From contig JAITMP010000015.1 in assembly GCA_031277315.1 (NCBI GenBank), positions 1-57,634 on the forward strand: a DNA stretch of 57,634 nt. Direction: 5' to 3'. The notes under the pieces were generated by a model. It ran no database searches. It was not told where the DNA came from and saw only the letters and a list, made by a program, of their open reading frames with translations. Positions 37,933 through 47,859 of the stretch are shown here, piece by piece (the stretch's first letter is position 1; every line of letters starts with the position of its first letter). Source of the stretch: Zoogloeaceae bacterium (GTDB taxonomy: Bacteria > Pseudomonadota > Gammaproteobacteria > Burkholderiales > Rhodocyclaceae). Position numbers and translations under genes: made by a program.

Positions 37933-39105
37933 ATGAAAAGAAGCCGCTTCGCCCGCCGGGGCGCCCTCAACCGCGACGCCGAGCAGATCGCCAGCCTGGC
38001 CGCCGGTCTCGCCGCCTCGGGCAGCCGCATCGAAGACAATTTCTGGGAACGCCGCCTCGCCGAAGCCGTCGACAAGCTCCTGCGCACCGGCAACGAGAAT
38101 TCGCTCAATCTCGCCCTCGATCATCTCTACAACGCCGATGGCCGCGCTTACGACGCGCTCGCCGATTTGATCGAATCGCGCGCCGAAGGCGGCGTGCTCG
38201 GCGGCGGTAGCGGTGAAGTCGACGTCACCCTGTTCGCCGCTCCGCTGCTGGCCTGGTCGCGCTTCACCATTCCCTCCGGCCCCCTGCCCGCCGACGCGCT
38301 CACCGCCGCCCGCGCGCATCTGCATGCCCACGTGCTCGCCGCCGACACCCGGCTGGCGCTGGCCGATTTTCTTTACAGCCCGGATCAGCTTCCGCGCGGC
38401 TTCGTCGAAACCTGGCGTCTCGCCAACCAGCTCGCCAAGGCGGCGGCCGACGGCAAAAACGTCCACATTGATCCGCGCCAGCAGCCGGAAACGACGCGCT
38501 TCATCTCCGATTCGCGCTACCTGATCGGCGCCGTCGCCGCCCCGCGCGGGCAGGCACTGTTCCGCTGGCAGGAAGAAGACGGCGCGCGCGAGGAAACGGC
38601 CACGCAATGGGCGGCGCAAGGTGGCGCCGCCCTGCAATCCCTGTTCACCGGCTGCGCCCTCGAAGCCCTGCTGCCGGACGCCTATCACGCCGCCTGCCGC
38701 AACGCCGACCAAAGCCTGCGCGTGTACTCCCTGCGCGCGGCGGTGGCGTTCCTGCAAACGGTGCTCAGCGTAAAGCCGGAACGGCTGCGCGCCGTGGTCG
38801 CGCCCTTTCACGAAGAACGGCTGGAGGAATACCGCATCGGTTTCACGCTCACCGATTCCGGCCAGATTCTGCACGGCGTCACCTGGCCCCTGCTCGGCGC
38901 CGAAGACGAAGCGCTCGACGTCGCCAACCACATCGAAACGGTGTTGGAAGAAACCGGCATCGGCAGCGTCATCGTCCTCGAAAACCGCTTCCCGCTCGAA
39001 TTCTGCGATGACTGCGGCATGCCCCTGTACCCCACGCCCGAGGGCGAAACCGCCCACGCCGAACTCCCCGAAGACCTGCCGCAAGCGCCCATGCATTTGC
39101 ACTGA
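37933..39105 (+). CDS. DUF2863 family protein
   Basis: Cytoplasmic protein of 390 residues. The N terminus (MKRSRFARRGALNRDAEQIASLA, ASGSRIEDNFWERRL) and overall layout match the DUF2863 proteins I know from betaproteobacteria; their function is unknown. A C-terminal CDDCGMPLYPTPEGE with a CxxC pair could bind zinc. No catalytic motif is visible. It has its own likely promoter and no operon partner; the next gene is convergent, 21 bases away. Confidence 0.8.
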   Translation: MKRSRFARRGALNRDAEQIASLAAGLAASGSRIEDNFWERRLAEAVDKLLRTGNENSLNLALDHLYNADGRAYDALADLIESRAEGGVLGGGSGEVDVTLFAAPLLAWSRFTIPSGPLPADALTAARAHLHAHVLAADTRLALADFLYSPDQLPRGFVETWRLANQLAKAAADGKNVHIDPRQQPETTRFISDSRYLIGAVAAPRGQALFRWQEEDGAREETATQWAAQGGAALQSLFTGCALEALLPDAYHAACRNADQSLRVYSLRAAVAFLQTVLSVKPERLRAVVAPFHEERLEEYRIGFTLTDSGQILHGVTWPLLGAEDEALDVANHIETVLEETGIGSVIVLENRFPLEFCDDCGMPLYPTPEGETAHAELPEDLPQAPMHLH

Positions 39106-39126
39106 GCGCGCGGCAGAGGGCATCAA

Positions 39127-39993
39127 TCACCCGCCGCCGCGCAGCCGCTCCCGCGCCAGTTGCTCGGCGCGGTCGGCGCTGCCGTTGAGCAGGCGCCGGA
39201 GCACGGGTTCGCTGGCGCGGGGGTGGGTCGCGACGAGCAGGCGCGCTTCGGGCGATGAAGTGGACGCCAGAATGTCGAGGGCGGTGGGCGGCGCGCCGGC
39301 GTTGCGCGCCACGGCAAGGCGAACGTGCTCGTCGCGGTCGAAGGCAAGCTGGGTCAGCACGGCATCGCTTTGCCGGGGCGATTCGGCGGCGGCTTCGCGC
39401 ACCGCCGGGTGGCGGTCGCCGGCGATTCTTTCCAGCAGTTCCTGCGGCAGATCGGCGCGGCGGACCAGCGCGGCGCGCACCGCCGGGTCGAGGTCGCGCA
39501 GCAGCAGGGCGAAGCCGGCGGCATCCAGCGCGCCGCGCTCGGCGGCGGCGAGGCGTTCGGCGACAGCGGCTTCGCCCAGCGCGGCGGCCGACTGCAAAGG
39601 CAGGCACGCCAGCCCCGGCGGGCAACTGCCGCGCTGCGCCGCCGGCGAGGCGGCCCGTTCCTGCAGGATGCGCTGCACGCCGGCGCTTTCGGAATAATGC
39701 AGCAAGGCGGCGGCAAGGAACGTCAGCCCCGTTACGAGCGCATGGCCGCGCATGTCGAGGCGCAGCACGCGCCCGACCACGGCGCGCAGCAGCCAGAACG
39801 CCAGCAGGGCGGCGGCAAAGGCGGCGATGAAATAAATCGGCAGCACGGCCAGCAGCCGCCCGCCGATATCGCCGCCGGCCACTGTCAGCATATAGATCGC
39901 TTCAGCGATGCCGATGGTGGCGGCAACGGCGAGCGAGACGATGATGCTGGCTGACAGCGGCAGAGCGGATGAGGGAGCGGGCGGGGTCGTCAT
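39127..39993 (-). CDS. Membrane protein with C-terminal LRV/HEAT-like repeats
   Basis: 288 residues. Three hydrophobic helices at about 14-37, 44-66 and 82-98 are followed by a short loop with CPPGLACLP and about five helical repeats (DPAVRAALVRRADLPQELLERIAGDRHPAV...). The repeats, spaced about 23 residues, look like leucine-rich-repeat-variant or HEAT-like units that bind protein partners. Start at 39993 (MTTPPAPSSALP); the longer frame reads through the 72-base repeat at 40043-40114. Partner and function unknown. Confidence 0.65.
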   Translation of the reverse strand: MTTPPAPSSALPLSASIIVSLAVAATIGIAEAIYMLTVAGGDIGGRLLAVLPIYFIAAFAAALLAFWLLRAVVGRVLRLDMRGHALVTGLTFLAAALLHYSESAGVQRILQERAASPAAQRGSCPPGLACLPLQSAAALGEAAVAERLAAAERGALDAAGFALLLRDLDPAVRAALVRRADLPQELLERIAGDRHPAVREAAAESPRQSDAVLTQLAFDRDEHVRLAVARNAGAPPTALDILASTSSPEARLLVATHPRASEPVLRRLLNGSADRAEQLARERLRGGG

Positions 39994-40042
39994 GGCGGAA
40001 AGTATCGCATGACAGGGTTCCGCAAGCGTGGGAGAGGCGCGG

Positions 40043-40114
40043 GTAGGCTGGGTTGAGCGCAGCGAAACCCGGCATGCCGAAGCTGGGATTCCACTTCGTT
40101 CCATCCCAGCCTAC
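40043..40114. repeat. 72-base GTAGGCTGGG repeat, copy 1
   Basis: Element bounded by GTAGGCTGGG and CCCAGCCTAC with internal CATGCCGAAGCTGGG; compared with the copy at 57230-57301 it is almost the exact reverse complement at identical length. It fills part of the 303-base gap 39994-40296 between the LRV-repeat gene and the MFS gene. No gene lies in that gap. Confidence 0.9.
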
Positions 40115-40134
40115 GTCCCTGCGAGAGAGCCGTT

Positions 40135-40206
40135 GTCATTCCCGCGCAAGCGGGAATCCATGCGGCGGTGGATTCTGCGGCTGCGCTTCGCTTCGCGCAG
40201 AATGAC
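40135..40206. repeat. GTCATTCCCGC palindromic repeat, copy 1
   Basis: Begins GTCATTCCCGCGCAAGCGGGAA and ends GCGCAGAATGAC, with a hairpin GTGGATT...TCGCTTCGCGC-type centre. This REP-like family (inverted GTCATTCCCGC ends) recurs at 57380-57439 and 57616-57634. Confidence 0.85.
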
Positions 40207-40296
40207 AACCCTGATGTCCCCCGCCCACTCGCGGCAGTGCGCGCAAAAGCGCAACGAAAAACTCAAACGGAAATTCCCGGACTATACTTTTCCCCC

Positions 40297-41523
40297 ATGA
40301 GCGCCCGGGACACTCCTTCCGCCTTGCGCATCGTGGCCTTGCTGTGTCTGGCCGAGGTGTTCAGCATGACCGGCTTTTCGACTTATCCGGCATTGCTGGC
40401 CTCGTTGCGCGAGGCTTGGGGCATGAGCGGGGCGGAGGCCGGTTTCATCGGCGGCATTTTTTTCGCCGGTTATGTGGCGGCGGTGCCGCTGCTCTCGGCC
40501 TTGACCGACCGCATCGACGCGCGGCGCGTGTATTTCTTTTCAACCCTGCTCGCTGCCGTCGGCACAATCGGCATCGGCGCCTTCGCGGAAGGGGTGGCGA
40601 GCGGGGCGCTGTTTCAGGCCATCGCCGGGGCGGGGCTGGCCGGCACTTACATGCCGGGGCTGAAGGCGCTCACCGATCGCGTCGGCGGCCCGCTGCAAAG
40701 CCGCTTCATCGCTTTTTACACCGCGACTTTCGGCATCGGCACCAGCGCCTCGCTGCTGCTGGCCGGGGCGCTTGATCCGCTGCTGCACTGGCGCTGGGTT
40801 TTCATTCTCAGCGGCGCCGGGCCGGTGGCGGCGGGCTTGCTGGCGCTGCGCGGACTGGCGCCGCTGGAGCCGGAACGCACGACCTTGTCCTTGACGCGCC
40901 TGCTCGATCCGCGCCCGGTGCTGCGCGACCGCGCCGTGCTCGGCTATGTGCTCGGCTACGCCGCGCATTCCTGGGAACTATTCGGCCTGCGCACCTGGCT
41001 GGTGGCGTTCATCGGCTTCGCCTACGCCCTTTCGCCGCAGGCGGATATTCCCTGGAGCGCGACAACGGCGGCGGCGGCGATCGGCCTGCTCGGCATTCCG
41101 GCCAGCATTTTCGGCAATGAAATCGCCGCCCGCGTCGGACGGCGCCGTTATATCGTCGCGGTGATGGGCTGTTCGGCGCTATTGGCCTGGGCAGCGGGAT
41201 TTTCCGCGCCCGTGGCCTGGTGGCTGACCCTGCTCCTGCTCTCGCTGCACTTCATCGCCGTGATGGGCGATTCGGCCGCGCTCACCGCCGGTCTGGTGGC
41301 GGCGGCGCCGGAGGGGAAACGCGGCGCGGCGCTGGCTGTCTACTCGTTTTTGGGTTTCGGCGGGGGCTTTCTCGGCCCGTTGGTATTCGGCATGACGCTC
41401 GACGGCATGGGCGGCAAGGACGATCCGGCGGCTTGGGGCTTCGCCTTCGGCAGCCTTGGCCTGGCTTGCGCCTGCGGCCCGCTGGCGGTCTGGATCACGC
41501 GCAGAAAAGGAGGCATGACATGA
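40297..41523 (+). CDS. MFS transporter
   Basis: Major facilitator protein of 408 residues with 12 helices. The start at 40297 ([16 protein letters not shown]) has no ribosome site; TATACT ends eight bases upstream. Typical MFS features are [34 protein letters not shown] around the helix 2-3 loop and [24 protein letters not shown] in the second half. It resembles CynX/NimT-like or uncharacterised MFS permeases. The stop overlaps msrB by four bases, suggesting co-expression. Substrate unknown. Confidence 0.85.
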   Translation: MSARDTPSALRIVALLCLAEVFSMTGFSTYPALLASLREAWGMSGAEAGFIGGIFFAGYVAAVPLLSALTDRIDARRVYFFSTLLAAVGTIGIGAFAEGVASGALFQAIAGAGLAGTYMPGLKALTDRVGGPLQSRFIAFYTATFGIGTSASLLLAGALDPLLHWRWVFILSGAGPVAAGLLALRGLAPLEPERTTLSLTRLLDPRPVLRDRAVLGYVLGYAAHSWELFGLRTWLVAFIGFAYALSPQADIPWSATTAAAAIGLLGIPASIFGNEIAARVGRRRYIVAVMGCSALLAWAAGFSAPVAWWLTLLLLSLHFIAVMGDSAALTAGLVAAAPEGKRGAALAVYSFLGFGGGFLGPLVFGMTLDGMGGKDDPAAWGFAFGSLGLACACGPLAVWITRRKGGMT

Positions 41524-41924
41524 GCGGCAGCAACGAAAAAGAGGGCGACGAAAAAGACTGGCGCGCGCGGCTCACGCCGGAGCAATACCGCATCGCCCGC
41601 GAGAAAGGCACCGAGCGCGCTTTCACCGGCGCATACTGGGATTGCCACGAGGACGGCCTTTACCGCTGCGTCTGCTGCGGCGCGGCGCTGTTCGATTCCG
41701 CGCACAAATACGATTCGGGCAGCGGCTGGCCGAGCTTCTGGCAGCCGGCGGAGCCGGCGAATATCACCACCGCCGAGGACAACAGCCATTTCATGCGCCG
41801 CACCGAAGCCCTCTGCCGCCGCTGCGGCGCGCACCTCGGCCATGTTTTCGACGACGGGCCGGCGCCGACCGGCCAGCGCTATTGCATCAATTCGGCCTCG
41901 CTGAAGCTGACACCCAAAGAGTAG
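41520..41924 (+). CDS. msrB: Peptide-methionine (R)-S-oxide reductase
   Basis: 134-residue enzyme reducing methionine-R-sulfoxide in proteins with thioredoxin. Zinc cysteines in [11 protein letters not shown] (Cys50, Cys53) and [11 protein letters not shown] (Cys99, Cys102); catalytic Cys122 in [16 protein letters not shown] lies eight bases upstream, inside the MFS gene, and the ATG overlaps its stop (ATGA). No recycling cysteine of the Cys63 type is evident near the SGSGWPSFW block, so another thiol may resolve the sulfenate. Confidence 0.95.
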   Translation: MSGSNEKEGDEKDWRARLTPEQYRIAREKGTERAFTGAYWDCHEDGLYRCVCCGAALFDSAHKYDSGSGWPSFWQPAEPANITTAEDNSHFMRRTEALCRRCGAHLGHVFDDGPAPTGQRYCINSASLKLTPKE

Positions 41925-41927
41925 CGG

Positions 41928-41933
41928 TATAAT
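41928..41933 (+). promoter_or_regulatory. TATAAT -10 element directly before yciB
   Basis: Perfect TATAAT ends eight bases before the yciB ATG; CTGACA at 41907-41912 is a suboptimal -35 (15-base spacer). The transcript would start at or near the ATG. Confidence 0.5.
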
Positions 41934-41941
41934 CGCCCAAC

Positions 41942-42478
41942 ATGAAATTCTTCTTCGACCTTTTCCCGGTCATCCTGTTTTTCATCGCCTTCAAGGCTGC
42001 CGGCATCTACGTCGCCACCGGGGTCGCCATCGCCGCCACCTTCGTCCAGATCGGCTGGCTGCTGGCGCGCGGGCGCAAGGTGGATGTCATGCTGTGGCTG
42101 AGTCTGGCCATCATCGTGGTGTTCGGCGGCGCCACGCTGTGGCTGCAAGACGAAACCTTCATCAAGTGGAAGCCGACGGTGCTCTACTGGCTGTTCGGCG
42201 CCGCGCTGGCCGGATCGACGCTGATCTTCCGCAAGAACCTGATCCGCAAGCTGATGGAACAGCAGATCCGCCTGCCGGAACCGGTCTGGGGGCGGCTCAA
42301 CGCAAGCTGGATCGGCTTTTTCGCCCTCATGGGCGCGGCCAATCTGGCGGTGGCGTACACTGTGTCCACCGACGCCTGGGTGAACTTCAAGCTGTTCGGC
42401 GGCATCGGCCTGATGCTGCTGTTCGTCATCGCGCAAAGCCTGCTGCTGTCGAAGTACATTCAGGAGGAACCGAAGTGA
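41942..42478 (+). CDS. yciB: Septation/intracellular growth protein YciB (IspZ)
   Basis: Inner-membrane protein of 178 residues with five helices, beginning [18 protein letters not shown] as is standard for the family, with [17 protein letters not shown], the [14 protein letters not shown] loop and [16 protein letters not shown]. YciB is linked to envelope integrity and cell division. No Shine-Dalgarno site precedes the start, consistent with the abutting -10 element. It is followed by the BolA-like gene with a GTGA overlap. Confidence 0.93.
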   Translation: MKFFFDLFPVILFFIAFKAAGIYVATGVAIAATFVQIGWLLARGRKVDVMLWLSLAIIVVFGGATLWLQDETFIKWKPTVLYWLFGAALAGSTLIFRKNLIRKLMEQQIRLPEPVWGRLNASWIGFFALMGAANLAVAYTVSTDAWVNFKLFGGIGLMLLFVIAQSLLLSKYIQEEPK

Positions 42479-42765
42479 CAGCCGTCGACCGCATGCGCGA
42501 AAAACTCGCCGCGCTCGCGCCGCTGCGGCTGGAAGTCGCCGACGACAGCGCCAAGCACGCCGGCCATGCCGGCGCCAAGGGCGGCGGCGGGCACTATCGC
42601 ATGACCATCGTCTCCGCCCGCTTCGCCGGCTGCGGCACGATGCAGCGGCACCGTTTGATTTATGAAGCACTCGGCCCCATGATGCGCGGGGAAATTCATG
42701 CCCTGAGCATCAAGGCGCTGACACCTGAAGAAGTATCCGTGGATTCCCGCAAGGATTCCGTTTGA
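42475..42765 (+). CDS. BolA-family protein
   Basis: 96-residue BolA/IbaG-type protein that, with monothiol glutaredoxins, handles iron-sulfur clusters. Signature [20 protein letters not shown], then [31 protein letters not shown]. The start is GTG at 42475 overlapping the yciB stop, with AGGAGG eight bases upstream; ATG codons further in would cut the first helix. The yciB-bolA-parvulin order recurs in betaproteobacteria. Confidence 0.93.
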   Translation: MTAVDRMREKLAALAPLRLEVADDSAKHAGHAGAKGGGGHYRMTIVSARFAGCGTMQRHRLIYEALGPMMRGEIHALSIKALTPEEVSVDSRKDSV

Positions 42766-42806
42766 TTATCATTTGATTCCACACCCACCCCGCACGAGGA
42801 CAATCC

Positions 42807-43625
42807 ATGAAACACACTCTCCCCCGTCTGCTCCCGCATCTGACCGCCCTGCTCGTAACAGGCCTGCTCCTGCAAGCGCCGCTGCATGCCCAAAACAAAC
42901 CGGCAGCCAAATCGGGCACCATCGCCACCGTGAACGGCGTCGCCATCCCGGCCTCCCGCTCCGACGCATTTTTGAACGACCAGTTAGCCCAAGGCCAGCA
43001 GGACAGCGAACAGTTGCGCGCCGCCATCCGCAACGATCTCATCAACCGCGAAATGCTGGCCCAGGCGGCGAGGAAAAAAGGCTTCGACAAAAAGCCCGAG
43101 GTGCAGGCCCGATTTGAAATCGCGCGCCAGGATCTCCTGGTCAGCGCCTATTTGCAGGATTTCGTCGCCAGCCATCCCATCAGCGACGAGGCGGTCAAGG
43201 CCGAATATGAAAACATCATCAAGGCGATGGGCAACAAGGAATACAAGGCCCGTCACATTCTGGTGAGCACCGAAGACGAGGCGAAAAACATCATCGCCGA
43301 ACTGCAAAAAGGCGGGAAGTTCGAGGAACTCGCCAAGCAGTCGAAAGACCCCGGCAGCAAGGATCGCGGCGGCGAGTTGGGCTGGAACAACCCCGCCGGC
43401 TACGTGAAGCCTTTCGCCGATGCGCTGGTGAAACTGGAAAAAGGCAAATTCTCCGCCACGCCGGTGAAAACCGATTACGGCTGGCACGTCATCCAGCTTG
43501 ACGACGTGCGCGACATGAAGCACCCGCCGTTCGAGGAAGTGAAGCCGCAAATCCAGCAGCGCCTGCAACAGCAAGCCGTCGCAAAACACATCTCCGAACT
43601 GCGCGCCCAGACGAAAATCGAGTAA
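42807..43625 (+). CDS. Periplasmic parvulin-type peptidyl-prolyl isomerase
   Basis: PpiC/SurA-like chaperone of 272 residues. Signal peptide ends at LHA before QNKPAAK (about residue 28). SurA-N-like helical domain (about 40-125) and one parvulin domain (about 140-235, YKARHILVSTEDEAKNIIAEL ... SKDRGGELGWNNPAGYVKPFADAL ... VKTDYGWHVIQLDDVR), then a basic/glutamine-rich C terminus. It assists outer-membrane protein folding. An intrinsic terminator follows. Confidence 0.93.
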   Translation: MKHTLPRLLPHLTALLVTGLLLQAPLHAQNKPAAKSGTIATVNGVAIPASRSDAFLNDQLAQGQQDSEQLRAAIRNDLINREMLAQAARKKGFDKKPEVQARFEIARQDLLVSAYLQDFVASHPISDEAVKAEYENIIKAMGNKEYKARHILVSTEDEAKNIIAELQKGGKFEELAKQSKDPGSKDRGGELGWNNPAGYVKPFADALVKLEKGKFSATPVKTDYGWHVIQLDDVRDMKHPPFEEVKPQIQQRLQQQAVAKHISELRAQTKIE

Positions 43626-43648
43626 ATCTCGTTATTCCGCTTCACTCA

Positions 43649-43675
43649 ATCGGCGCCGCGTGCGCCGATTTTTTT
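43649..43675 (+). terminator. Intrinsic terminator after the parvulin gene
   Basis: ATCGGCGC (43649-43656) pairs with GCGCCGAT (43662-43669) followed by six more T. It also stands between the convergent parvulin and purL genes. Confidence 0.88.
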
Positions 43676-43715
43676 GACCGCGATGCGCGAATGATGAGTA
43701 ACGATCGGCGCGGCG

Positions 43716-46700
43716 TCACGCCGGGAGCCACTTGCGGGCGTTGCGGAACATGCGCAGCCAGGGGCTGTCTTCGCCCCAGCCATCCGGATGCCATGACATT
43801 TGCACGGTGCGGTAAATGCGTTCCGGGTGGGGCATCATGATGCTGAAGCGGCCGTCCGGCGTGGTGAGGCCGGCAATGCCGTCCGGCGAGCCGTTGGGGT
43901 TGAAGGGGTAAGCGGCGGCGACGCGGCCGTAATGGTCGACGTAGCGCAAGGCGACGATGGCGTCCGCCGCCTTGCCATGCGCGGAGAAATCGGCGCGGCC
44001 TTCGCCGTGCGAGACGACGATGGGCAGGCGGCTGCCGGCCATGCCGTCGAGGAACAGCGAGGGATTTTCCGGCACGTCCACCATCACGAAGCGGGCCTCG
44101 AACTGTTCGCTGCGGTTGCGCGCGAAGCGCGGCCAGTGCGCCGCGCCGGGAATGATTTCAGCCAGATGGCTCATCATCTGGCAGCCGTTGCAGACGCCGA
44201 GCGCGAAGGTATCGCCGCGCTGGAAAAAAGCGGCGAAAGCGTCCCGCAGCGCGTCGTTGAAAAGAATCGATTTGGCCCAGCCCTGTCCGGCGCCGAGCAC
44301 GTCGCCATAGGAAAAACCGCCGCAGGCGACGAGGCCGGAAAAATCGGCCAGCGCGACGCGGCCCGTTTGCAAATCGCTCATGTGCACATCGAAAGCGGCG
44401 AAGCCAGCGCGGTCGAAGGCGGCGGCCATCTCGATCTGGCCGTTCACGCCCTGCTCCCGCAGGACGGCGATTTTCGGTTTCGCGCCACGGGCGATCATCG
44501 GCGCGGCGATGTCTTCCGCCGGATCGAAAGTCAGCGTCGCCGACAAACCGGGATCGGCCGCATCCAGCAGCGCGTCGAATTCTTCCTGCGCGCAGTCGGC
44601 GTCGTCGCGCAGGCGGGCGATGCGGTAACTCGTCTCGGCCCAGGCGCGTTGCAGGTCGATGCGCTTTTCCTTCAGCAGCGGCCGGGCGTTGCGCCAAACG
44701 CGAATCTCGTCGACGGCGTTCAACTCGCCGACGGTGTGGGCGCAGGCGGCAAGGCCGTAATCGCGCAGCGTTTGCATGACGCGGGCGCGGTCGTCGCGGC
44801 GAATTTGCAGCAGCGCGCCCAACTCCTCGGCGAACAGCGCGCCCATGACGCGGTCGCGGAAGCGGCCATCAATCATTTCGGGCCGCCGCTCCAGACCGTC
44901 GGCATCGTTCATGAGCGGATCCCAGCACAGCGTGTCGAGATTCAGCGAGACGCCGCAGCGTCCGGCGAACGCCATTTCGCAGGCGGCGGCGAAAAGTCCG
45001 CCGTCGGAGCGGTCATGATAGGCAAGCAGCAGACCCGCCGCGTTCAGCGCCTGCATGGCGTCGAAAAAACTTTTCAGCAGCGCGGCCTCGATATCCGGCG
45101 CATGCTCGCCGATGGCGCCGAACGCCTGCGCAAAAACGGAACCGCCGAGGCGGTGCCGGCCCTGACCGAGATCGACCAGCACGAGATCGGTATCGCCCAC
45201 GTCGCGGCGCAGTTGCGGCGTCAGCGTCTTGCGCGCGTCGGCGCAGACGGCGAAAGCGGACACGATCAGCGACAGCGGCGCCGTGACCTGTTTCCCTGAA
45301 CCATTTTCTTCCCATGCTGTTTTCATCGACAGCGAATCCTTGCCGACCGGAATGCTCAGCCCGATGCGCGGGCAGAACTCCAGGCCGACCGCCTTCACGG
45401 TGTCGAACAGCGCGGCGTCCTCGCCGGGATGACCGGCGGCGGCCATCCAGTTGGCGGAGAGCTTGATCGCGCCGATGTCGCCGATCAGCGCGGCGGCGAG
45501 ATTGGTCACCGCTTCGCCCACCGCCATGCGGCCCGAGGCCGGCGCGTCGATGAGCGCCAGCGGCGTCTTCTCGCCCAGCGCGAACGCCTCGCCGGAATAG
45601 CCTTGATACGAGCGCGTGGTGACGGCGCAATCGGCCACCGGCGTCTGCCACGGGCCGACCATCTGGTCGCGCGCCGTCATGCCGCCGACCGTGCGGTCGC
45701 CGATGGTGATGAGAAAATTTTTCGAGGCCACGCTCGGCATGCGCAGCACGCGATACGCGGCTTCTTTCAGATCGAAACCGGCGGCATCGAAAGGCGGCAG
45801 AAAGCGCGGCTTGCGCGTCACGTTGCGCGTCATGCGCGGCGGCTTGCCGAGCAGCGCCTGCATGTCCATGTCGACGGCATGATTGCCGAAATGGCTGTCG
45901 GCCACCAGCAGACGGCCATCGGCGCTGGCTTCGCCGAGAACGGCGAACGGACAGCGTTCACGCTCGCACAGGGCGCGGAAATCGTCGAGGCGCTCCGGCG
46001 CGATGGCCAGCACGTAACGCTCCTGCGCTTCGTTGCACCAGATTTCACGCGGCGACATGCCCGGTTCCTCGATGGCGACGCGACGCAGTTCAAAGCGCGC
46101 CCCGCAGCCGGCGCCGTGCGCCAGTTCCGGCAGGGCGTTGGAGAGGCCGCCGGCGCCGACATCGTGAATCGAGAGAATCGGATTGTTTTCCCGCAACTGC
46201 CAGCAGCGGTCGATGACTTCCTGCGCGCGGCGCTGAATCTCCGGGTTGCCGCGCTGCACGGAGGCGAAATCGAGATCGGCGGCGTTGCTGCCGGTGCTCA
46301 TCGACGAGGCCGCGCCGCCGCCCAAACCGATCAGCATGCCGGGGCCGCCCAACTGGATCAGCAGCGCGCCGGCGCCGAACGCGATCTTGTGCGCATCGCG
46401 CGCGGCGATGTTGCCGACGCCGCCGGCGAGCATGATCGGCTTGTGATAGCCGCGCACTTCGCCCGCCACTTCCTGCTCGAAGGTTCTGAAATAACCGGCC
46501 AGATTCGGACGGCCAAATTCGTTGTTGAAGGCGGCGGCGCCGAGCGGCCCCTCGATCATGATGTCGAGCGCCGAGGCGATGCGCTCCGGCTTGCCGTAGC
46601 CGCCCTCCCACGGCTGAACGTAGCCGGGAATATTCAGATTGGAAACAGTGAAACCGCACAGGCCGGCCTTCGGCTTGGCGCCGCGCCCCGTCGCGCCCTC

Positions 46701-47654
46701 GTCGCGGATCTCGCCGCCCGAGCCGGTGGCGGCGCCGGGAAAGGGCGAAATGGCAGTCGGGTGATTATGCGTTTCAACTTTCGCCAGATAATGCGTGGCT
46801 TCCTCCGCATACGCATACGCGCCGCCGGCGCCGGGATAAAAGCGCCGCGCCAGCGCGCCCGGCGGCGCGCCCTCCAGCACGGCGGCATTGTCGGCATACG
46901 CCACCACCGTGCCGCCGGGGCTGGCCTCGTGCGAGGCGCGGATCATGCCGAACAGCGACTGCGGCTGCGCCTCGCCGTCGATGATCCAGTCGGCATTGAA
47001 AATCTTGTGCCGGCAATGTTCCGAATTCGCCTGCGCGAACATCATCAGCTCGACATCGGTCGGGTTGCGCCGCGCCCGCGTAAAAATGTCGAACAGATAA
47101 TCCACCTCGTCTTCTGACAACGCCAAACCCATCGCGCCGTTGGCGGCGGCGAGCGCGGCGCAGCCCGCGCCGGCGACATCCACCGTCGCCAGCGGCTGCG
47201 GCGGATAGTGGCGGAACAGCGCCCCGGCGGCGTCGAACGCATCCAGCACGGATTCGGTCATGCGGTCGTGCAACAGCGGCAAGACCGGGGAAAGATCGCC
47301 GGTTTTGATGTCGAGATAAAACGCCGTGCCGCGCTCGACGCGGTTAACCGCTGCGAAGCCGCACTGCCGCGCAATCTCGCTCGCCTTCGACGACCAGGGC
47401 GAAATGGTGCCCAGACGCGGCGTCACCAGTTTCAGCGCGCCGGCGGGCGTCGCGCTCTCGTTCTTCGCGCCGAGCAGTTCCTTCAGCCGCGCAAGATCGG
47501 CGGGCGGCAGCGGCGCGGCGAGTTCAACGAAATACCAGTGCTCGGCGGCGAGATTTTTCAGCTTCGGCAGAACGGCCCGCGCATTCCGGGCGAGGCGGTC
47601 GAGGCGGGCGGCGGAAAAAGCCGCCGCGCCGCGCAACTTGAGGACTTCGGGCAT
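43716..47654 (-). CDS. purL: Phosphoribosylformylglycinamidine synthase
   Basis: Large PurL of 1312 residues catalysing the fourth step of purine synthesis (FGAR plus glutamine and ATP to FGAM). N-terminal domain; FGAM domain with [24 protein letters not shown] and the [26 protein letters not shown] nucleotide region; AIRS-like second half; and a C-terminal glutaminase with GVCNGCQMM (nucleophile Cys) and [10 protein letters not shown] (His/Glu). The single-chain form is normal for proteobacteria. The ATG at 47654 lacks a typical ribosome site (an ACGGAG lies about 20 bases upstream). A TATAAT -10 is at 47689-47694. Confidence 0.97.
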   Translation of the reverse strand: MPEVLKLRGAAAFSAARLDRLARNARAVLPKLKNLAAEHWYFVELAAPLPPADLARLKELLGAKNESATPAGALKLVTPRLGTISPWSSKASEIARQCGFAAVNRVERGTAFYLDIKTGDLSPVLPLLHDRMTESVLDAFDAAGALFRHYPPQPLATVDVAGAGCAALAAANGAMGLALSEDEVDYLFDIFTRARRNPTDVELMMFAQANSEHCRHKIFNADWIIDGEAQPQSLFGMIRASHEASPGGTVVAYADNAAVLEGAPPGALARRFYPGAGGAYAYAEEATHYLAKVETHNHPTAISPFPGAATGSGGEIRDEGATGRGAKPKAGLCGFTVSNLNIPGYVQPWEGGYGKPERIASALDIMIEGPLGAAAFNNEFGRPNLAGYFRTFEQEVAGEVRGYHKPIMLAGGVGNIAARDAHKIAFGAGALLIQLGGPGMLIGLGGGAASSMSTGSNAADLDFASVQRGNPEIQRRAQEVIDRCWQLRENNPILSIHDVGAGGLSNALPELAHGAGCGARFELRRVAIEEPGMSPREIWCNEAQERYVLAIAPERLDDFRALCERERCPFAVLGEASADGRLLVADSHFGNHAVDMDMQALLGKPPRMTRNVTRKPRFLPPFDAAGFDLKEAAYRVLRMPSVASKNFLITIGDRTVGGMTARDQMVGPWQTPVADCAVTTRSYQGYSGEAFALGEKTPLALIDAPASGRMAVGEAVTNLAAALIGDIGAIKLSANWMAAAGHPGEDAALFDTVKAVGLEFCPRIGLSIPVGKDSLSMKTAWEENGSGKQVTAPLSLIVSAFAVCADARKTLTPQLRRDVGDTDLVLVDLGQGRHRLGGSVFAQAFGAIGEHAPDIEAALLKSFFDAMQALNAAGLLLAYHDRSDGGLFAAACEMAFAGRCGVSLNLDTLCWDPLMNDADGLERRPEMIDGRFRDRVMGALFAEELGALLQIRRDDRARVMQTLRDYGLAACAHTVGELNAVDEIRVWRNARPLLKEKRIDLQRAWAETSYRIARLRDDADCAQEEFDALLDAADPGLSATLTFDPAEDIAAPMIARGAKPKIAVLREQGVNGQIEMAAAFDRAGFAAFDVHMSDLQTGRVALADFSGLVACGGFSYGDVLGAGQGWAKSILFNDALRDAFAAFFQRGDTFALGVCNGCQMMSHLAEIIPGAAHWPRFARNRSEQFEARFVMVDVPENPSLFLDGMAGSRLPIVVSHGEGRADFSAHGKAADAIVALRYVDHYGRVAAAYPFNPNGSPDGIAGLTTPDGRFSIMMPHPERIYRTVQMSWHPDGWGEDSPWLRMFRNARKWLPA

Positions 47655-47688
47655 GGCAGGAGGGCAGGAGGAAACTCCGTAAAGCGTG

Positions 47689-47694
47689 ATTATA
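47689..47694 (-). promoter_or_regulatory. TATAAT -10 of purL
   Basis: On the minus strand GGTATAATC lies 34 bases before the purL ATG; the -35 (TGTGTT at 47712-47717, 17-base spacer) is weak. No PurR-like operator was recognised. The 205-base gap 47655-47859 also holds the autotransporter terminator. Confidence 0.5.
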
Positions 47695-47775
47695 CCGGGC
47701 CAGCGCCATCAAACACAGCCGGAGAAACGGAGGAAACCGCCGCGACACGGCTTCGGCATAACGTGAAAGGCCGCC

Positions 47776-47807
47776 AAAAAAAACAAATCCCGCCGAAGCG
47801 GGATTTG
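47776..47807 (-). terminator. Intrinsic terminator of the autotransporter gene
   Basis: On the minus strand CAAATCCCGC pairs with GCGGGATTTG around a TTCG loop (47784-47807), followed by eight T (A-run 47776-47783 on the plus strand). It separates the autotransporter transcript from purL. Confidence 0.9.
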
Positions 47808-47859
47808 CGTCTTGCTCGCGCCGGAGCGATGTTCCCGCCCCGGCGCGCCCTCTCTTTCC

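Noticed and set aside
42812-43090. Minus-strand frames opposite the parvulin and BolA genes
   Set aside because: Translations are basic and low-complexity without motifs; they mirror the codon bias of the real genes.
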